Shown here piece after piece: positions 47,519 through 58,142 of a stretch of 64,000 nucleotides of DNA. The notes under the pieces were generated by a model. The model was not told the DNA's origin, searched no databases, and saw nothing but the letters and a program-made list of their open reading frames with translations. The stretch's first letter is position 1, and every line of letters starts with the position of its first letter. The translations under genes and the position numbers were made by a program. Source of the DNA: Adiantum capillus-veneris. Its lineage: Eukaryota > Streptophyta > Polypodiopsida > Polypodiales > Pteridaceae. The stretch spans positions 89,996,342 through 90,060,341 of the forward strand of contig CM043953.1 in assembly GCA_014529385.2 (NCBI GenBank), written 5' to 3'.

Positions 47519-48757
47519 AAACATTGAAAAATTGATGGATTTCATGTCTTCAGAAGTTAGAACCACCATCATGTCCAAACTATATAAAGACCCTGAGCTA
47601 GTCTCAGCCCTTCGAGCCTTCCTCAATGGAGGATTGAAGTTTGGGCTACCACAATTTTCACAGATGGATGGAGCTGGGGAGATGCCAATAGAGGAGGAAT
47701 ACATAGATCCACAACCCAATCTAGATGAGAACCTTGTTATAGAAATACCTGTTAACAAGTTGGGACAATACTTTGAGGGTGATGAATCCAATGCGACCAT
47801 ACCAATCACTACTAAGGGATTAACTGTGAAGGGAATCCTTGATGGTGGCGCTGGGTTAGCATTGTGACTAAAAATTGCTGGGAAACTATGGGAAGACCTC
47901 ACCTTGCGACCACAACAATAGTAGTGAAGATGGCCAATGGGTCTATTGTTAAACCTATTGAGATGCTAGAAGATCTCAAGATCAAGGTCTTTGGACATAA
48001 AATAAGGATTACCTTTATTGTTATGGATTTCTCCAAACACACTATGGCATCGGAGATGATCTTAGGACGTCCTTTCATGAGGGAAGCAAAAATGGTGCAT
48101 GACTGGTCTAAAAACCATGTCTACTTGCAGTTCCAAGATTCTGTCAGTCGAGTGGATCTTGTGACGGGTCGAGCACATCCTCTAGGAAACAAGTTTATAA
48201 TCGATCATAGATCTGACACCACAGTTCGCTCGGACCCATTGCAGTATTGTTACACGTGTAAAGCGGACACTGATGTTGGGGAAGATTCTCCTTATATCGA
48301 TGTACTACCTGGGATGGCTGAGTCGGACAATGTGGATTGGGTCCACCTAGCAGCAACCATAGACACTTGGGGAAATAGGGGGACGACCTGGGTAACACGT
48401 GAGGGGGATGAAATACCACCACTTGTACCCTTAAACATGCTAGAAGCAATGCATATAGCTTCTGATGATCTACAAGATGAAAGTTTGACTGGCATTGAAA
48501 CCAGTAGCGCCTCACAAGACTATAGCCCACACGATTTGGGGTCAGAATCATCAGTTGAAATTGACTTTGAGGACAAAGAATCTGAGTCAAATCTTAGTGC
48601 AAATGTGGGGACAAACCATTCAGGGCCCAGTGGTAACCTAGATGATAATTTATCCAAGGGAGCAGAAGACACAAGTAGTGATTCATCTAGTGATTCTTCA
48701 CTAGAAATCGACCGTAATCGAGAATTAAACAAGAAGAGCAAGAGATATAAGAGGTGA
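47519..48757 (+). pseudogene. Gypsy-4 first protease (PR1) and acidic linker, frameshifted
   Basis: KLMDFMSSEVRTTIMSKLYK (homologous to Gypsy-2) leads to the retropepsin active site ILDGGAG at about 47835-47855. Compared with Gypsy-2 one base is missing right after GGCGCTGGG, which shifts the frame; coding resumes in frame at 47864 (TKNCWETMGRPHL, then MILGRPFMREAKMVHDWSKN). Following the protease, residues are acidic and Ser-rich (SSDSSSDSSLEIDRNRE) up to TGA 48755-48757. Gypsy-2 lacks everything from about 48466 on to 52676. Confidence 0.85.
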
Positions 48758-51490
48758 CGATATCGAGCAAATGTGCGTGCTAGAATAAATGAAAAGAAAT
48801 CTACCGCAGAATGGCTTAATTATATAGGGGCATGTGATGCTCATCAAAAGTTGGTAGATAACTGGGGTGAATACCTTCAAAGCGTTATGTGGTGTAGTCC
48901 ACAACCCATTGACATCGCACAACTAGAGGCTACAGAGAGGCCAAAGTTGAGTCGTACCGTAAGGAGACGACAAAATCGAGAGTTAGCTCAACAACAAAAG
49001 GAATCAGAAGTTAAATCACAGTCCACAGAACAACAGGACCCCACAGACTTACACCCTGCACCTGAACATTTCAAATCCTATACCACAGAGGAACGCAAGG
49101 TTGTGTATACAAAGGCTCAAAGAAAACCTATCGATGGGAGCAATGGAGTCTATGATGGTCCAGTGATAGTTAAGGAAATAGAGTTAGCAGGCCCAAGAGA
49201 AGAGTCTAAACCTGTTTTCATTGCCCAAGATCTGACCGAGACTAAGGAGTGTGTACTTAAAGAACTTCTCAAAGAATTCAGGGATATATTTGCATGGACT
49301 TATCATGATATGAAAGGTGTTCCACCTTCCGTGGTGCAGCACACAATCCCCATGAATAGCATGGCTAAACCAGTTCAGCAACGACCCTACCCAATGAATC
49401 CTAAATATGCAAAGATCGTTCAAGAAGAGATTGAAAAGCTTGTGGAATGCGGATTCATATACCCTATTGAGCACTCAGAATGGGTGTCTCCAATAGTGAT
49501 TGTCCCAAAAAAGAATGGGAAACTCAGAGTGTGCGTGGATCTCAAGAAGGTCAATGCTGCCACTAGGAGGGACCATTACCCCTTGCCATATTCACAACAT
49601 GTGCTTGAAAGAGTTACAGCGAAGGAAGCTTATAGGTTTTTGGATGGGTACTCTGGCTACAATCAAATCACAATTGCGCTAAAGGACCAAGCTAAAACAG
49701 CCTTTATAACCAAATTTGGAGTGTTCACATTTTGTGTTATGTCTTTTGGTTTAACCAATGCCCCGGCTACCTTTCAAAGATTAATAAACACTACTTTTAG
49801 AGAATATTTGAGGGAGTTTTGTGAAGCTTTCTTAGATGACCTTTGTGTTTATTCCTCTTGGAAAGAACATCTATCATGCTTACGAAAAGTCTTTGAGAAG
49901 TGTAGATTGTATCGCATCTCCTTAAACCCTTTCAAATGCCAATTTTGGGTTAAACATGGAGTCATTTTAGGGCATATAGTGTCCAAAAATGGGATTTCCA
50001 CAGATGAGAGCAAAATTAAAGCCATTGCAGAATTGCCACCACCTACAAACTATAAAGGAGTTCAAAGGTTCATGGGCCATGTTGGTTATTACCGATGGTT
50101 TATTTTAAACTTTGCCAAGATAGCTCGTCCTTTGTACAAGCTTCTTATTGAGTTCCAATGGACTACGGAGTGTGACCATGCTTATGAGTCACTGAAAAAG
50201 ACCTTGACTAGCGCTCCTATTCTACGAGTGCCCGATTGGAATGTAAGTTTTCATGTGCATATTGATGCATCGAACTTTTCTATTGTGTGTGTTCTAGCTC
50301 AACCAGGAGAACATAAACTGGACTAGCCCATTAGCTTTGCAAGTCGTCAGTTGAATGATGCCGAAAGAAACTACACCACTATAGAGCAAGAAGGTTTAGG
50401 TATGATTTATGCGGTGAAGAAATTTTGCTACTACCTTCTGGCCAACAAGTTTGTGTTCTATGTTGATCATCAAGCCTTGTTGTATCTAGTAAATAAACTT
50501 TGTTCCACGAGAAGAATTACAAGATGGTTGTTAATTCTCCTTGAGTTTGATTTTACCATTGTGGTGAGACCTGGTAAAAGACATGTCATGGCTGATCATT
50601 TGTCTCGCATACCCAATGGGGAAGCCCCTACTGGAGTCGATGATGAATTGCTTGATACTTCTCTATTCCTAGTTGAAACCATACCTGAATGGAGTGAGAA
50701 GATTGTGAACTTCCTAGTTAATGGTTTTCCACCCAAAGAGCTTCGTAAGGACATAGCTCAAAAACTGTTGAAAGAATTTGAACCTTACTCTCTCATTGCA
50801 GGAACTCTCTACAGGCTAGGGAAGGATGATATTCTTAGACGTTGTGCCCGTGAGGATGAGTATTTATACATACTGCAAGAAGCCCACATGGGTATAGCCA
50901 GAGGACATTTCTCAGGGGAACTAACAGCTAGAAAGGTGTTGCAATCAGGCTATTGGTGGCCAACCTTATTTAAGGATGCATCACTTTTTGCAAAAGGATG
51001 TGATGAATGCCAACGTTACAAGATCACACAACAAAAGGATAGGATGCCCTTACATCCTGTTAAAGTGACTCAACCATTTGAAAAATGGGGTTTAGACTTT
51101 GTAGGCCCAATTAGTCTGGCAGCTCGTAGCACTCAATCTCGATATATTATCGTTGCCACTGACTATGTGACAAAGTGGGCGGAAGCCAAGGCGACACGTA
51201 AGGCCGATGCAAGGTCAACTGCGAAGTTTCTCTTTGAGAACATTGTTACAAGATTTGGTTGTCCCTTTGAGATTGTGAGTGACAATGGTACTCATTTTAT
51301 AAATGGAGTAATAAAAGAACTCACTACCAACTTTATGATAGCTCACCATAAATCCACACCTTATTATCCACAAGCAAATGGCCAAGCTGAGAGCACCAAT
51401 AAGACCTTAATCTCTATCTTAACCAAAACGGTGGAAGTTCATCGCACAGATTGGGATTTAAAGCTTACATCAGCTCTATGGGCTTATTGT
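48758..51490 (+). pseudogene. Gypsy-4 reverse transcriptase, RNase H and integrase core
   Basis: One frame with a single TAG at 50324-50326. [70 protein letters not shown], active site FLDD near 49829-49840, then LPPPTNYKGVQRFMGHVGYY. RNase H: HVHIDASNFSIVCVLAQPGE, NYTTIEQEGLGMIYAVKKF, YVDHQALLYL, ADHLSRI. IN: HHCC zinc finger (H...H...CDEC, about 50887-51012), core DDE residues in LDFVGPI, IVSDNGTHF and GQAESTN, all intact. RT type is the non-chromovirus (Athila/Tat-like) branch. At about 51490 a deletion and frameshift end the frame. It would supply the enzymes that Gypsy-2 lacks. Confidence 0.92.
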
Positions 51491-52140
51491 ACTACACACC
51501 ATTCAAGATGGTGTATGGCCAAGAAGCGGTTATGCCATGGGAGTATGTCATTGCCATTAGCTGCACACCATTCAAGATGGTGTATGGCCAAGAAGCGGTT
51601 ATGCCATGGGAGTTTGTCGTTCCTAGTCTTCGATTAGCTTCTCAAGAAGGTTGGGATGGTAACCCCTTAGTTGAGCGATTAGATATCCTTGAAAGGCTAG
51701 ATGAAGAGAGGCAATTAGCTGTGCAAAATGCATTTGTGGAGAAAGATAGGAGGAAGAAATGGTTTGACCGTCATCTAAAGAACAAATATATCAATGTTGG
51801 TGATAAAGTCCTTATGTATGGAGTGCGTAACGAAAAGAAAAAGTTGAAATGTGCGGGAAAAGGACCATATAGAGTATGTGAGATCACCCCACAAGGAACC
51901 ATTCGTGTGGAGACTCTTGATGGAGTTGAAACCATTAGATTCCTCAATGGGAGCAAATTTAAAAGATACTATGATCCTTTAAGCCAAGAGGAGTTGCGTG
52001 TCATCCATACAAAAAAGGCAGCCAAGGCACAAATAGAATTAAAGAAGATACAAGCTCAAGCTGAGGCTAAGGAGCGACAACAACGTATAAGACGAAAACG
52101 AGAGTCTAACCTTGGAGTCACACATGCATTCCACGTTGAA
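51491..52140 (+). pseudogene. Gypsy-4 integrase C-terminal part with 69-bp tandem duplication
   Basis: In the shifted frame the peptide TPFKMVYGQEAVMPWE appears twice, from a 69-bp unit repeated at 51495-51563 and 51564-51632. The rest is the normal IN C-terminal region (WFDRHLKNKYINVGDKVLMY, GKGPYRVCEITPQGTIRVET, GSKFKRYYDP). A long basic helix-like stretch follows (KAAKAQIELKKIQAQAEAKE, RQQRIRRKRE). No chromodomain. The frame runs without interruption into the second protease-like domain. Confidence 0.85.
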
Positions 52141-52500
52141 ATCGACAAGGATTGGTTGGACTCTGACACACCTCTACGATACCCTATTGAGCTAAATAGC
52201 ACCTATGGAAAAGTGCTATATAACGCCTTATTGGACACGGGTGCTAAATATAATCTGCTATCATATGGGGTGTGGTGTCAGTTAGGGAAGCCACCTCTAT
52301 CTGAGAGTATTATCCAAGTCAAGGGTGTCAACAAGAAAAAAACTACGCTTTTTGGAATCTAGCACACTTCCGTCAGTTATGACAATGGGGTTGTAGCTCA
52401 AGACTTTTTGGTCATGCATGTTGGAACTATGGAGGGTAATATAAACGTAGGACGCATGTGGATGATAGCCACCAAATGCACTATTGATTGGGGGACTGGG
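52140..52500 (+). pseudogene. Gypsy-4 second retropepsin-like domain (PR2), downstream of integrase
   Basis: Continuing in the integrase frame: KVLYNALLDTGAKYNLLSYG has the classic D-T-G-A aspartic protease active site (about 52210-52270), followed by VWCQLGKPPL, a predicted flap region (IIQVKGVNKKKTTLFG), one TAG at 52360-52362, DFLVMHVG and finally VGRMWMIATKCTIDW, which matches the [IV]-[LV]-G-R-x-[WF]-M ... DW signature near the end of retropepsins. PR1 of the same element has the same layout with DGG and ILGRPFM...HDW. The location after integrase is unusual. Catalytic residues are intact; only the stop inactivates it here. Confidence 0.7.
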
Positions 52501-52668
52501 GGTGTCACAACGCAAAAACCAACTCTTATCCCTACCACTCAAGCCATAGTCCCTGAGATATTGCCTAAGGAAATAAAACCCAAGACATTGCATGTCCAAG
52601 AGGTTGAACCATACGTCCCCATAGCCCAACTCTCTAGAGCTTCAACTGATGTAGTTGAAAGAAAGCTT

Positions 52669-53313
52669 GAGACACACAAGAACCATCCTAATATAACAAA
52701 TAAAACATACAAGTGGGTCCCTAAAGCCTCTTTAGTAACCATGGCTGATGCTAAAAAACGGAAGCCTCGTAAGAAACCTCCCCCTCACTCCAAGAAATGT
52801 AAAGAAACATTGTGTTGAATTCCTAAACGACTATTGGAAGCCCAAGGATACTATGAAGGAAATGATCAAATCTGGGTGCCCAAACGTAAATTGTACTCTT
52901 ACCTGTCACCGGGCCCATGTGAGCTCAATCCTATGGCTCCAAAACAAATTGAAGATCGTGGAAAGAAAAAAATCACAGAATGCGACACACCTGCTCCAGA
53001 GCTAGTTTGGGTACCAAAGAAAGAACGATTTGTTCCACATAGCTCAGGAACAGGGAAAGCAAATGAAGCTTCTTGCTCTTCATGTAGTTCCTATACGGAA
53101 ATAGAAGCTTCAATACAACCTCCACCTACCATTGTACATATCCATACAAGCAAGAAAGAGTTTACACCTCCCGTTGTAAGTTCACCACCTGCAACAATGT
53201 TGCAAATAAAATCATGGGAGAGTACCTTACCACCCTTGCAACTAGATGAAACGCATAGAGCGGTCGAAAACTATTGGTTAAAGCCTTCACCTATAACAAC
53301 TTGGAACAACTAG
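52669..53313 (+). pseudogene. Gypsy-4 C-terminal domain with W-[VI]-P-K repeats
   Basis: Same frame as PR2, with a TGA at 52816-52818 where Gypsy-2 has TGG. Homologous to the last 220 residues of the Gypsy-2 fusion ORF. Motifs: YKWVPKASLVT, (W)IPKRLLEAQGYY, IWVPKRKLYSYLSP and VWVPKKERFVP, then a Ser/Thr/Pro-rich segment and a conserved end (SWESTLPPLQLDE, ENYWLKPSPITTWNN). The function is unknown. Conservation between copies that differ widely elsewhere suggests that it matters to the element. Confidence 0.7.
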
Positions 53314-53356
53314 TTTCAAAGGGTGACGACATCATTTCAAACGGTATGATCTACCC

Positions 53357-53372
53357 AAGGAAGGGGGGAGTG
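53357..53372 (+). other. Gypsy-4 internal polypurine tract
   Basis: AAGGAAGGGGGGAGTG about 45 bases after the W-[VI]-P-K ORF and 1.9 kb before the 3' LTR. Same position as the Gypsy-2 tract at 18541-18556. A TATATATAAAG box follows at about 53448. Confidence 0.65.
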
Positions 53373-53632
53373 TTTGTTGACATCCATCATTCACTTGCTT
53401 CCCTCTCAACCTTTGTTCCTGACCTCTTAATCTCCAATCTTAGGGAATGTATATATAAAGCCTTATACTCACAAAAACAAGATAAAAAAGTAAAAGAACA
53501 AGAGCGACTAGCAACGAGAGAGCACCCTATCAGATCCTACACATAAGTCTAAATTCACCATGTCACATCAAGCAACACACAAAAACAACTCATGTTTTAA
53601 AGACCTAACCAAATCTATTTGTATTCTTAGAG

Positions 53633-54055
53633 ATGGCTAGTTCACCAGAGGCATGCACTTCTATTTTTGATGAAAGGTACCCTTTTTCTTTTTCTCAAGT
53701 GTTTCACATATGCTACCCTATACTTTCTTGCGAATGGGATTTGGTAGAGAGACTTGCACGTGAGCAAAATTTTGAGGAGTTAGAATGGCTGACACGTCTA
53801 TAGATAACTAGTGATCCCTACCCAGTAGCGAATGTTTCTCCGGTGGCACATGCTTATTCTTTTGCACAGGATGAGTATCCACGCATCGCGAGGTTCTTGA
53901 TTAACACGCTTGCGCAAGAGGATGATGAAGAAGAAATAATAGAGACCGAGGAAGACTATGGCCTCACGGAAAATGATTTCATTTATCTAGATGATGAGGA
54001 TAGAGGCCTAGCCTTAGGGTGGTTACCTGGTTTATATAATATCCTCTTTCCTTGA
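53633..54055 (+). pseudogene. Gypsy-4 small acidic ORF in env position, one stop
   Basis: ATG 53633 to TGA 54055, 140 codons, with one TAG at 53801-53803. The N-terminal half is MASSPEACTSIFDERYPFSF..., the C-terminal half is strongly acidic (AQEDDEEEIIETEEDYGLT, DFIYLDDEDRG). There is no signal peptide or membrane segment, so it is not an envelope protein. It lies between the internal PPT and the 3' non-coding region and is absent from Gypsy-2. Function unknown. Confidence 0.4.
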
Positions 54056-55257
54056 TTCTAAAAGGGATGACAGATAGGTAGGTTAGGGGTCTGGATTGTG
54101 TTTTGAGTTTGTTTTCTAGGAGTTTTAATTTTTTCACACTGACATGCCTCCTAGAGGTATAGTGCTTGTTTTTTGGATGTGTTAGGTAGGACTTATATGG
54201 ATCTCCATCCACATGGCTGAGGACATCTGCTTCGACGAAATGAGCAACTCCATACCTCCAAGTGTACTACTTTCCATGATTCATGTTGGTGGATATGTAT
54301 AATTGCTAATAATGATTGTTCATGGTCTATTTGAGTGCAATAGTTATGTTTGTTATCTGCCATTATAGATGTATAAATTTGTCTTTGCTTAAGTTGATGG
54401 AACTAGAGTTTAATCTTATGGATGAGCCTTGAGATTAGGAGACCGTGACTTTAGGTTAACTCATTTACTTGACCACTAGGCCTAGCTGATAAAATTATCT
54501 GAGTATTTGAGACCTTAGGAATGTTTAAGGCATAGAGAAGCTTGCTCACTTAAACAACAAAAACACTAGTGAGAATACAAAGGAAATGGAAGCAAAAAAC
54601 ATAAGTGCCACAAATGAAAAATCTAATGCTGGAAGAGAAATCCTGGCTTGATTTGGTACTTCACTCACATGTATTGTCTATGGTACTAGAGCCCTAGAGG
54701 TTCCCAGTGTGGGTGCTTTTCCTTGGGAAGCAAAAAGCCCCGGACATACAAAATAAGCACACACGTCAAATGATTGTGAACCAAAGTAAAAAAGAGAAAA
54801 AGAAAAAAATGAATGACATTTAAAAGACTTCCATTGAGCTTACAGTTAACATTTCAAGCTTTTGTTTGCAGTTGTGAGAGCTAGTTGGCTAATCAAAGCT
54901 GAAAAGCACAATTAGGGAATCTTGAATTTAGATAATCTTCTTAGCTTAGCTAGTACTAGAGTAGTTGTTTTAACCTTAGTCATAGCTAACTAATTGATAG
55001 ACTCACCCATAAGCCCAAAACTCTTGATTAATTAATTTACTCAAAGTGCGATTTATTTGTCCTTAATGGCAGTCTAAAATTTCATAAATCTTGCATTTAC
55101 TCATTTCCACATGTACTTTACATTCCCCTCATGATTATGGAAATATAATTCCGCTTGCTGAAACAGTGACTTTGCCTTGCAGATTCAAATCCAGATGCTC
55201 TACAACATAGACATAACAAGCTTCAACTCAATAGCTTCCGAGGACGGAATCTACATC
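54056..55257 (+). other. Gypsy-4 3' non-coding region
   Basis: No gene seen. The part at about 54120-54770 is homologous to the Gypsy-2 3' region on the other strand (plus about 17460-18220). AT-rich. Confidence 0.7.
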
Positions 55258-55270
55258 AGGAAGGGGGGCA
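55258..55270 (+). other. Gypsy-4 polypurine tract
   Basis: AGGAAGGGGGGCA directly before the 3' LTR, identical to the Gypsy-2 tract. Confidence 0.9.
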
Positions 55271-55948
<678 letters not shown>

Positions 55949-56286
55949 CTCGACCCTGTTGAACAAGCTCTAGGCCTATATGAAAAGGAACTCCTTGCAG
56001 TTCTACATGCCTTAGACTCATGGAAGCACTATTTATTGGGGACTCCTTTCATTCTGCGAACCGATCACCAAAGTCTTAAGTACTTCATGACGCAGACCAA
56101 GCTCTCCGACAAACAAATGAGGAGGGCAAATTGCCTTTCGCAATTTCATTTTCATATTGCTCACATTGCTGGCAAGCATAATCAAGTAGCCAATGCTCAC
56201 ATTGCTCACATTGCTGGCAAGCATATTGCTCACATTGCTCACATTGCTGGCAAGCATAATCAAGTAGCTGATGCACTCTCAAGATG
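55949..56286 (+). pseudogene. Gypsy-3 RNase H, 3' part, with internal duplication
   Basis: Resumes the RNase H frame after Gypsy-4 (DPVEQALGLYEKELLAVLHA, TDHQSLKYFMTQTKLSDKQM). The C-terminal HIAHIAGKHNQVADALSR segment is expanded by about 78 bases: ATTGCTCACATTGCTGGCAA occurs three times between about 56155 and 56260, adding about 26 residues. Ends at TGA 56285. Confidence 0.9.
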
Positions 56287-56293
56287 ACCGAGA

Positions 56294-57787
56294 GTGAATG
56301 CGGTTTCCATAGCAACTCACAATGATCTATCTTCAATGATAGATGAGTATGCTATTGATCCCGATTTTAGAGATGTGATTTCAGCCCTTGCATTAGGGAA
56401 GAAAGAAGAACCATTTACTTTACAAGATGGTTGTCTTCTCTATGGCAATAGACTATGTGTTACTAACTCACTACATGAGAAAGTAATGTATGAATCTCAT
56501 GCTCCACCTTATGTGGGGCATAGAGGGATTCAGTCTACCTTAAAGGGAATTGAAACATATTTCTATTGGCCTACCATGAAAGTGAACATACAAGAGTATG
56601 TTTCTAAATGTGTGGTATGCCAAAAGACAAAATTTGATAAAGGGAAGCAACTTGGATTGCTTCAACCCTTGCCAATCCCTAATTCACCATGGGAGATCAT
56701 ATCCATGGATTTTATCTTTGGATTGCCTAAGTCTATCCATGGGAATACGGGAATATGGACGATAGTAGACAGGTTCAGTAAAAAAGCTCATTTTATACCT
56801 GTCAAAAAGACTATCAAAGTCCATCAAATGGCAACCCTCTTCATTTCACAAATTTTCAAGTACCATGGCTTGCCAATGTCCATAGTGTCGGATAGAGATC
56901 CTAGAATGACCAGTAATTTCTGGAAGGGTCTCTTTGAGAATTTAGGGACAAGGCTAAACTTCTCTTCGTCCTATCATCCACAAAAGGATGGCCAAAGTCA
57001 AATAGCTAACCTAACCATTCTCGATCTACTAAAAGCCTATGTAACGGAAGTAGATCAAAGATCCCAATGGGAGAAGTACTTACCCTTAGTGGAGTATGCT
57101 TACAATAACATTGTACATACTTCCACGGGAAAAGCACCTTTCGAGGTAATTGAGGGGAGATCAAAAAGTCCCTTGCTACTTAAGGTACATGGGAAGATCT
57201 TCGCTGCAGATGAGTATAGCCGAGACCTACAAGAATCTTTTCAAAAGATTAAGGATGCTATCTCTATCTCACAGCAAAGGCAAAAGGCTGCTGCTGACAA
57301 GCACAGAAGATCCCAAGCCTTTAAAGAAAATGATTGGGTCTTATTAAAGTTTCCCAAGGATCGATTTAGGCACACGACGGGCAAGAATCCTATGGGACAC
57401 CAAAAGTACTATGCTAAGCTAGCAAAAAGGTACTATGGTCCCTTCCAGATTCTTAGGACAATCAATGAGATTGCCTATCAACTCAAGTTGCCCAATCATT
57501 GGCTCATACACAATGCTTTCCATGTGAGCCTATTAAAGCCTTACAAAGGAGAGCCACCTCAAGAACCAACTATTGAAGACCCACCGGAGATCGAGGAACA
57601 AGAGGAGGTGCTGCAGCCCGAATCCATTCTCCGACATGAAGACAAGGTATTAAGAGGCGGTAAGACTATCCGACGATATCTTATTAAGTTTAAGAATTAT
57701 CCTTTTGAAGATGCTAGATGGATGCAAGGCATACAATTAAAGGATAACCTAAACCTTGTCAATGCTTACAATGCTTCCCAAGAGTAA
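56294..57787 (+). CDS. Gypsy-3 integrase with chromodomain
   Basis: 497 uninterrupted codons (the first is GTG, in phase with upstream pol). HHCC zinc finger at about residues 75-115 (H...H...CVVCQ). Core: catalytic Asp in ISMDFIFGLPK and in VSDRDPRM. The third position, exactly 35 residues after the second Asp, is Gln 236 (CAA at 56999-57001, context DGQSQIANL) where the family has Glu. GPF/Y region (KRYYGPFQILRTINEIAYQL). A C-terminal chromodomain at about residues 440-480 (PESILRHEDKVLRGGK, YLIKFKNYPFEDARW) places it among the chromoviruses, which target heterochromatin. Long open frame, but with the D-D-Q triad strand transfer is unlikely. Confidence 0.92.
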   Translation: MNAVSIATHNDLSSMIDEYAIDPDFRDVISALALGKKEEPFTLQDGCLLYGNRLCVTNSLHEKVMYESHAPPYVGHRGIQSTLKGIETYFYWPTMKVNIQEYVSKCVVCQKTKFDKGKQLGLLQPLPIPNSPWEIISMDFIFGLPKSIHGNTGIWTIVDRFSKKAHFIPVKKTIKVHQMATLFISQIFKYHGLPMSIVSDRDPRMTSNFWKGLFENLGTRLNFSSSYHPQKDGQSQIANLTILDLLKAYVTEVDQRSQWEKYLPLVEYAYNNIVHTSTGKAPFEVIEGRSKSPLLLKVHGKIFAADEYSRDLQESFQKIKDAISISQQRQKAAADKHRRSQAFKENDWVLLKFPKDRFRHTTGKNPMGHQKYYAKLAKRYYGPFQILRTINEIAYQLKLPNHWLIHNAFHVSLLKPYKGEPPQEPTIEDPPEIEEQEEVLQPESILRHEDKVLRGGKTIRRYLIKFKNYPFEDARWMQGIQLKDNLNLVNAYNASQE

Positions 57788-58142
57788 GCAAATGTACAAA
57801 ATGTTAAAAATGAACAAAGTTTTTGTCTTATAAGACTCTCTTTTTCTTTATTGTGCACAAAAATGAAGTAGTATGCAAGCTTAGATCAAGTTTGCAGAGA
57901 CGACGTCTCTCAAACACCAAGTAGAGCTTGTCACTCTACTATGGAAGACTGATAGGACTAATGTGCAGACATGCTTGCAGCAGCCTCACGCTCTCAAGCG
58001 GCAAATGGACTAGTCATCCATTGTGGAATGATGTCGTAGGGTAACATAGGGATCCTCTACCCGCTAAGAAAAGGACTCATGAATATGCTTTATCTTCTCT
58101 ACACCATAGTCGAGGACAACTATGATTTCAAGAGAGAGGTAA
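57788..58142 (+). other. Gypsy-3 3' non-coding region and PPT
   Basis: No gene. Ends in AAGAGAGAGGTAA (58130-58142), the likely polypurine tract, directly before the LTR start TGTCATAA. Confidence 0.75.

Noticed and set aside
53274-53546. 90-codon frame through the internal polypurine tract of Gypsy-4
   Set aside because: Overlaps the end of the conserved W-[VI]-P-K ORF in another frame. Although the peptide is partly alike in Gypsy-2, this follows from nucleotide conservation around the PPT.
56150-56290. Regular short repeats as a CRISPR or satellite
   Set aside because: They lie within the RNase H reading frame and keep it open; a local coding duplication.
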